DNA from: B1 sp034439755
GTDB taxonomy: Bacteria > Bacteroidota > Bacteroidia > UKL13-3
Assembly: GCA_034439755.1 (NCBI GenBank)
Contig: JAWXAZ010000035.1
Span: 1-9,605, forward strand
Length of the DNA: 9,605 nt
Direction: 5' to 3'
This document shows positions 7,004 through 9,605 of the stretch, piece after piece; positions within the stretch are counted from its first letter, which is position 1; each line of letters begins with the position of its first letter. A model generated the notes under the pieces. The model was not told where the DNA came from. It saw only the letters and a program-made list of their open reading frames with translations, and did not search any database. The translations under genes and the position numbers were made by a program.

Positions 7004-7009
7004 AAGGAG
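7004..7009 (+). promoter_or_regulatory. Strong Shine-Dalgarno site for the Hsp20 gene
   Basis: AAGGAG lies eight bases before the ATG at 7018. None of the other genes in the window has a comparable site; they have A/T-rich upstream sequence as is usual in Bacteroidota. It fixes the start codon and suggests high translation of this stress gene. Confidence 0.7.
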
Positions 7010-7017
7010 AAAACAAT

Positions 7018-7467
7018 ATGACACTAATTAAATTTAATCCAGCAAAAGAGTTCTTAAGAGAAAGAATGATGCCCAATGAAATCAACAGTTTGTTCGATTC
7101 ATTTTTTAACGACGGCATGGCCAAATTTGAGCGCAATGTGTTTTTTACACCCCGCGTAGATGTGGTAGAAAACGAGCTTCAATTTGAAGTGCATTTAGCC
7201 TTACCAGGTTTAAAGAAAGACGAAATCAACATAGAAGTTGAAAAAAATGTGATGACGGTGAGTGGCGAAAGAAAAATAAAAGCCGAAAATAAAGGCGAAA
7301 AGTTTCACATGGTAGAAAATTTCTATGGAAAATTTTCGAGAAGTTTCTCCTTACCCGAGAATGTAGACAGTACTAAAATAGATGCCCAATTTACAGATGG
7401 TATCTTAAGTGTCTTACTTCCAAAGTCGGAGCTAAAACAAAATTCCACTAAAGTGGTTATAAAGTAA
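7018..7467 (+). CDS. Small heat-shock protein, Hsp20/alpha-crystallin family
   Basis: This 149-residue ATP-independent holdase chaperone binds unfolding proteins in the cytosol and hands them to refolding systems. A short N-terminal arm (1-42, including EINSLFDSFFND) is followed by the alpha-crystallin domain at about 43-137. That domain starts at TPRVDVVENE, contains EVHLALPGLKKDEINIEVE and VMTVSGERK, and ends with the family signature DGILSVLLPK (127-136). The C-terminal tail ends TKVVIK, where V-x-I stands in for the I-x-I oligomer-contact motif. Length is typical for the family. The gene stands alone, with a possible sigma-54-like site and a strong Shine-Dalgarno upstream and two hairpins downstream, as expected for a separately induced stress gene. 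Confidence 0.96.
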   Translation: MTLIKFNPAKEFLRERMMPNEINSLFDSFFNDGMAKFERNVFFTPRVDVVENELQFEVHLALPGLKKDEINIEVEKNVMTVSGERKIKAENKGEKFHMVENFYGKFSRSFSLPENVDSTKIDAQFTDGILSVLLPKSELKQNSTKVVIK

Positions 7468-7490
7468 TCAAGCTGGGGAGCTTGAGTTTT
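7468..7490 (+). terminator. First hairpin after the Hsp20 gene
   Basis: TCAAGCT (7468-7474) and AGCTTGA (7479-7485) form a perfect seven-pair stem with a GGGG loop, starting at the base after the stop codon and followed by GTTTT. On its own the T tract is short. It may protect the 3' end of the mRNA or assist the stronger terminator downstream. Confidence 0.55.
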
Positions 7491-7501
7491 CATAGGTTAG
7501 G

Positions 7502-7536
7502 AAAAGTCCGTTTGGGGAACCAGACGGGCTTTTTTT
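7502..7536 (+). terminator. Strong Rho-independent terminator of the Hsp20 transcript
   Basis: AAAAGTCCGTTTGG (7502-7515) pairs with CCAGACGGGCTTTT through its whole length, counting two G-U pairs, over a GGAA tetraloop (7516-7519). It is followed by seven T residues (7530-7536). The T tract ends about 30 bases before the ribF start codon. Confidence 0.92.
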
Positions 7537-7567
7537 GTGCCAATATTTTCTTAATTTGCGAGCGCTA

Positions 7568-9481
7568 ATGAAGGTATACCGCAGTTTAGAACAGTTTAAG
7601 AAATTAGATAACGCCATTGTAACCCAAGGTACATTCGATGGGGTGCACTCGGCCCATCAAGTTATTTTGTCTCAAATCAAAAAGATAGCAGCCCAAAAAA
7701 ATGGCCAAACGGTGGTAATCACTTATGATCCCCATCCTAGAACAGTGCTTTTTCCGGAAGATCATGGGCTTCAATTGCTCAATACCACCGAAGAGAAAAT
7801 TGAGCTTATAAGAGAACAAGGCATAGATCATTTAATCATTTTGCCTTTTACCAAAGATTTTTCGCGATTAAGTTCATTGGAATTTATCAGAGATATTTTG
7901 GTCAATAAAATTGGAACTAAGTATTTAGTGATTGGATACAACCACCGCTTTGGCAAGAACCGCGAAGGCAGCTTTGCCCACTTAAAAGAATTTGCCCCAA
8001 CTTATGGCTTCGAAATAAGCGAAATCTCTGCCCAAGATGTCGACGAAATTTCGGTGAGTTCAACAAAAATTAGAGAAGCCCTTAACAAAGGAGATGTTAC
8101 TTTTGCCGCAAAACTATTAGGCAGCCCCTATCTATTGAGCGGTGAAGTGATAGCTGGCAAACAACTTGGCAGAACAATTGGCTATCCTACCGCTAACATA
8201 AAAGTAAGCAATCCACTCAAACTCATTCCAGCCGATGGGGTTTATGCTGTATGGGTTGGTCTGAACCAACAACGTTTCGGGGGAATGCTCAATATTGGCA
8301 ATAATCCTACTATTGAAGGAAAGGGTAGGAGCATAGAAGTTAACATCTTTGATTTTAGTGAAACGATTTATAATCAAACCATAAGTATCCAATTTGTTGA
8401 TAAGCTGCGCAACGAAGAAAAATTTAATGGACTAGAATCACTCAAATCTCAATTACATAATGATAAATTGCAAGCCTTGAGTTGTCTGGGTATGGCAACA
8501 AAAAGTTATGCAATGAGAATTAAGTTATTTCTATTTATAAGTATATTCATTTGGTCTATTAATGCTAATCAAGCTAATGCCCAAGTGGTAACTAGTCCAG
8601 ATTCACTCGATACTTTTGAAGAAGTTGAAGAGAATGAAGAAGATGAATCTGCAGAATACGACAGTGTTGTTGTTTCAGGATCCGATAAGTACTGGGATTT
8701 TGTAAGGCCAAGAAATTTTTTATTCGACACCGCCTTTGCGCCTGCCACTACATTTTATAAGAGCTGGGATACTATCACCATTAATCCATATAAGAAAGAC
8801 CTGCGCAACATGGAAGATACCATTAGGTTGGTATTGGCAAACTTCGATGATTGTTCTTTTCACCCACCTGCTATCGGGGATGTAACCTCTAATTTCGGAT
8901 TTAGGAATTGGGGGCGCCGACAAAAATTCCATTTTGGAACCGATATCCGCATGGAGGTGGGCGATCCAGTATATGCAGCATTTGAAGGCGTGGTGCGCAT
9001 AGCTAAAAAAAGTGCAGATTATGGTTATGTGGTACTAATTAGGCATAACAACGGATTAGAAACCTTGTACGCACATTTCTCACAATTGCTTGCCTACCCA
9101 GGCGAGCCAGTTAAAGGCGGTAATATAATAGGCTTGGCTGGCAGCACAGGAAGAAGTACCGGACCTCACCTGCATTTTGAAGTGAGGTTTCAAGGAGAGA
9201 AGATAGATCCCGCGGCCTTAATCCATTTTCCTAGTGGTTCTTTAATGAATGATACCTTTCAGGTAGATAAAGGATGTTTTAAACATTTATATGATGTACA
9301 GTCGGCCAAACTAAAAGCGGCAAAGAAAGCCAAAACACCTAAGTATATTAAGGCCCGCAAAAACGATACATTAACTAAAATAGCCAATAGATATGGTATA
9401 AGCGTAAAAAAATTGAGCAAGTTAAATGGCTTAAAAGCGAATACTAAAATAAAATCTGGCCGCAATATTCGCCTGCGATAG
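7568..9481 (+). CDS. ribF: RibF (riboflavin kinase/FMN adenylyltransferase) joined in frame to an M23-LysM peptidase
   Basis: One open frame of 637 codons holds two complete proteins. Residues 1 to about 308 are RibF, which makes FMN from riboflavin and FAD from FMN. The adenylyltransferase domain has GTFDGVHSAH (21-30), YDPHPR and SSTKIR (164-169). The kinase domain has GRTIGYPTAN (201-210), GVYAVWVG, NIGNNPT and IEVNIFDF. Normal RibF would end near ALSCLG. Instead the frame runs on without a stop into MATKSYAMRIKLF..., a signal peptide, and then a peptidase M23 domain (H455/D459, H503, HLH 534-536) and a C-terminal LysM (about 592-637). A cytosolic flavin enzyme carrying an internal export signal is implausible as one working product. 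A frameshift, a sequencing error or internal initiation at 8513 is likelier. The frame is also open upstream to 7535, but ATG 7568 matches the RibF N-terminus and avoids the terminator. Confidence 0.85.
   Translation: MKVYRSLEQFKKLDNAIVTQGTFDGVHSAHQVILSQIKKIAAQKNGQTVVITYDPHPRTVLFPEDHGLQLLNTTEEKIELIREQGIDHLIILPFTKDFSRLSSLEFIRDILVNKIGTKYLVIGYNHRFGKNREGSFAHLKEFAPTYGFEISEISAQDVDEISVSSTKIREALNKGDVTFAAKLLGSPYLLSGEVIAGKQLGRTIGYPTANIKVSNPLKLIPADGVYAVWVGLNQQRFGGMLNIGNNPTIEGKGRSIEVNIFDFSETIYNQTISIQFVDKLRNEEKFNGLESLKSQLHNDKLQALSCLGMATKSYAMRIKLFLFISIFIWSINANQANAQVVTSPDSLDTFEEVEENEEDESAEYDSVVVSGSDKYWDFVRPRNFLFDTAFAPATTFYKSWDTITINPYKKDLRNMEDTIRLVLANFDDCSFHPPAIGDVTSNFGFRNWGRRQKFHFGTDIRMEVGDPVYAAFEGVVRIAKKSADYGYVVLIRHNNGLETLYAHFSQLLAYPGEPVKGGNIIGLAGSTGRSTGPHLHFEVRFQGEKIDPAALIHFPSGSLMNDTFQVDKGCFKHLYDVQSAKLKAAKKAKTPKYIKARKNDTLTKIANRYGISVKKLSKLNGLKANTKIKSGRNIRLR
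8500..8504 (+). other. A5 homopolymer at the RibF-M23 junction
   Basis: This run of five A residues sits in the 35-base junction. With four A residues the RibF frame would read A-T-K-V-M-Q and stop at TGA 8514-8516. That stop overlaps the peptidase start ATG at 8513 as ATGA. RibF would then be 315 residues, normal for the family. It is the simplest place for an indel that created the fusion. Confidence 0.5.
8513..9481 (+). CDS. Secreted M23 metallopeptidase with C-terminal LysM (internal frame of the fusion)
   Basis: This is the 322-residue protein obtained from the internal ATG at 8513. It probably cuts peptidoglycan cross-bridges or stems outside the inner membrane. Residues 1-24 form a signal peptide: charged MRIK, a hydrophobic core FLFISIFIW, and cleavage after ANA or nearby. 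A very acidic linker follows (EEVEENEEDESAE). The M23 (LytM-type) domain begins near SNFGFR, with HFGTD (H140, D144), YAHF (H188) and HLHFEV (H219, H221), so all zinc-ligand and catalytic positions are present. A lysine-rich linker leads to a LysM at about 278-322 (NDTLTKIANRYGISVKKLSKLNGL), which binds glycan chains. Upstream bases are A-rich (AACAAAAAG) with no Shine-Dalgarno, which is normal for this phylum. ATG 8492 is an alternative start. Whether the protein is made separately from RibF is unproven. Confidence 0.6.
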   Translation: MRIKLFLFISIFIWSINANQANAQVVTSPDSLDTFEEVEENEEDESAEYDSVVVSGSDKYWDFVRPRNFLFDTAFAPATTFYKSWDTITINPYKKDLRNMEDTIRLVLANFDDCSFHPPAIGDVTSNFGFRNWGRRQKFHFGTDIRMEVGDPVYAAFEGVVRIAKKSADYGYVVLIRHNNGLETLYAHFSQLLAYPGEPVKGGNIIGLAGSTGRSTGPHLHFEVRFQGEKIDPAALIHFPSGSLMNDTFQVDKGCFKHLYDVQSAKLKAAKKAKTPKYIKARKNDTLTKIANRYGISVKKLSKLNGLKANTKIKSGRNIRLR

Positions 9482-9505
9482 GCATACTTTAATTGCTATA
9501 AATAC

Positions 9506-9548
9506 TTTTTAGGCCTCAAATACAGCAAATTGGGCCTTGGCCTTAAAA
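9506..9548. other. Long-loop dyad after the M23 peptidase
   Basis: TTTTTAGGCC (9506-9515) pairs with GGCCTTAAAA (9539-9548) with one mismatch across a 23-base loop. No T tract follows on the plus strand, so it is weak as a terminator. No other terminator is visible between 9481 and the outgoing promoter. Confidence 0.3.
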
Positions 9549-9552
9549 TATA

Positions 9553-9583
9553 TTTGTGTGAGCAGAAAATGTCCTTACATTTG
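9553..9583 (+). promoter_or_regulatory. Bacteroidota promoter firing out of the right edge
   Basis: TTTG (9553-9556), a gap of exactly 19 bases, then TACATTTG (9576-9583), a perfect TAnnTTTG. This is the best -33/-7 pair in the window. Transcription should begin about 9588-9590 and run into the next gene or RNA beyond 9605. A second TATATTTG at 9549-9556 overlaps the -33 element and could be an alternative upstream start. Confidence 0.65.
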
Positions 9584-9605
9584 CAGCCCCTTAGAGAGCG
9601 AGCGA

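Noticed and set aside
7551..7558. TTAATTTG just upstream of ribF as a promoter
   Set aside because: It misses the conserved A of TAnnTTTG and has no TTTG at 19-21 bases. A ribF promoter must lie near here, but I cannot place it with confidence.
7535..7567. Upstream start at 7535 for RibF
   Set aside because: It lies in the T tract of the Hsp20 terminator, and the added residues do not match RibF. ATG 7568 fits the family N-terminus.

Overview
The window looks like a chromosomal segment of a Bacteroidota bacterium. Coding and spacer DNA is AT-rich. Most start codons lack a Shine-Dalgarno sequence. Upstream regions carry the phylum's -7 promoter motif TAnnTTTG, twice with a TTTG element 19-20 bases before it. 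The proteins (methionine-type aminotransferase, ArgRS with a KMKSR loop, two-CBS protein, TPR/CsgG-like lipoprotein, RibF, M23-LysM peptidase) also fit this phylum. No mobile element, CRISPR array, rRNA or tRNA gene is visible.

Layout, left to right. (1) 1-255: the C-terminal end of a gene that enters from the left, probably a DUF2079-type membrane protein. It meets tail to tail, one base apart, a minus-strand BadF/BadG-type sugar-kinase-like ATPase (257-1120). (2) 1121-1283: a divergent promoter region serving that kinase and a plus-strand class I/II aminotransferase (1284-2438). (3) 2530-2997: a small two-CBS-domain protein followed by a clear terminator. (4) 2998-3693: a gene-free stretch of about 700 bases dominated by a 12.7-copy, 35-bp tandem array, then a dyad cluster, four copies of a 12-bp repeat and the argS promoter. 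(5) 3694-6857: argS and, 23 bases after it, a lipoprotein with TPR-like repeats and a CsgG/LpoB-like domain, probably co-transcribed. (6) 7018-7467: an Hsp20 heat-shock gene with the only strong Shine-Dalgarno site in the window, a possible sigma-54-like site and a double-hairpin terminator. (7) 7568-9481: a single open frame joining a complete RibF (FMN adenylyltransferase plus riboflavin kinase) to a secreted-type M23-LysM peptidase. (8) 9482-9605: a spacer with a textbook promoter firing out of the window.

The genes do not form one pathway. They are mostly housekeeping functions (translation, flavin cofactors, protein quality control, cell wall and envelope, amino-sugar and amino-acid metabolism). 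Two items stand out. The first is the 35-bp array, whose variant bases are linked in fixed combinations. The second is the RibF-M23 fusion, which places a signal peptide in the middle of a cytosolic enzyme. Removing one A from the A5 run at 8500-8504 would split the fusion into two genes overlapping as ATGA. That points to a recent frameshift, a sequencing error or slippage rather than a true bifunctional protein.
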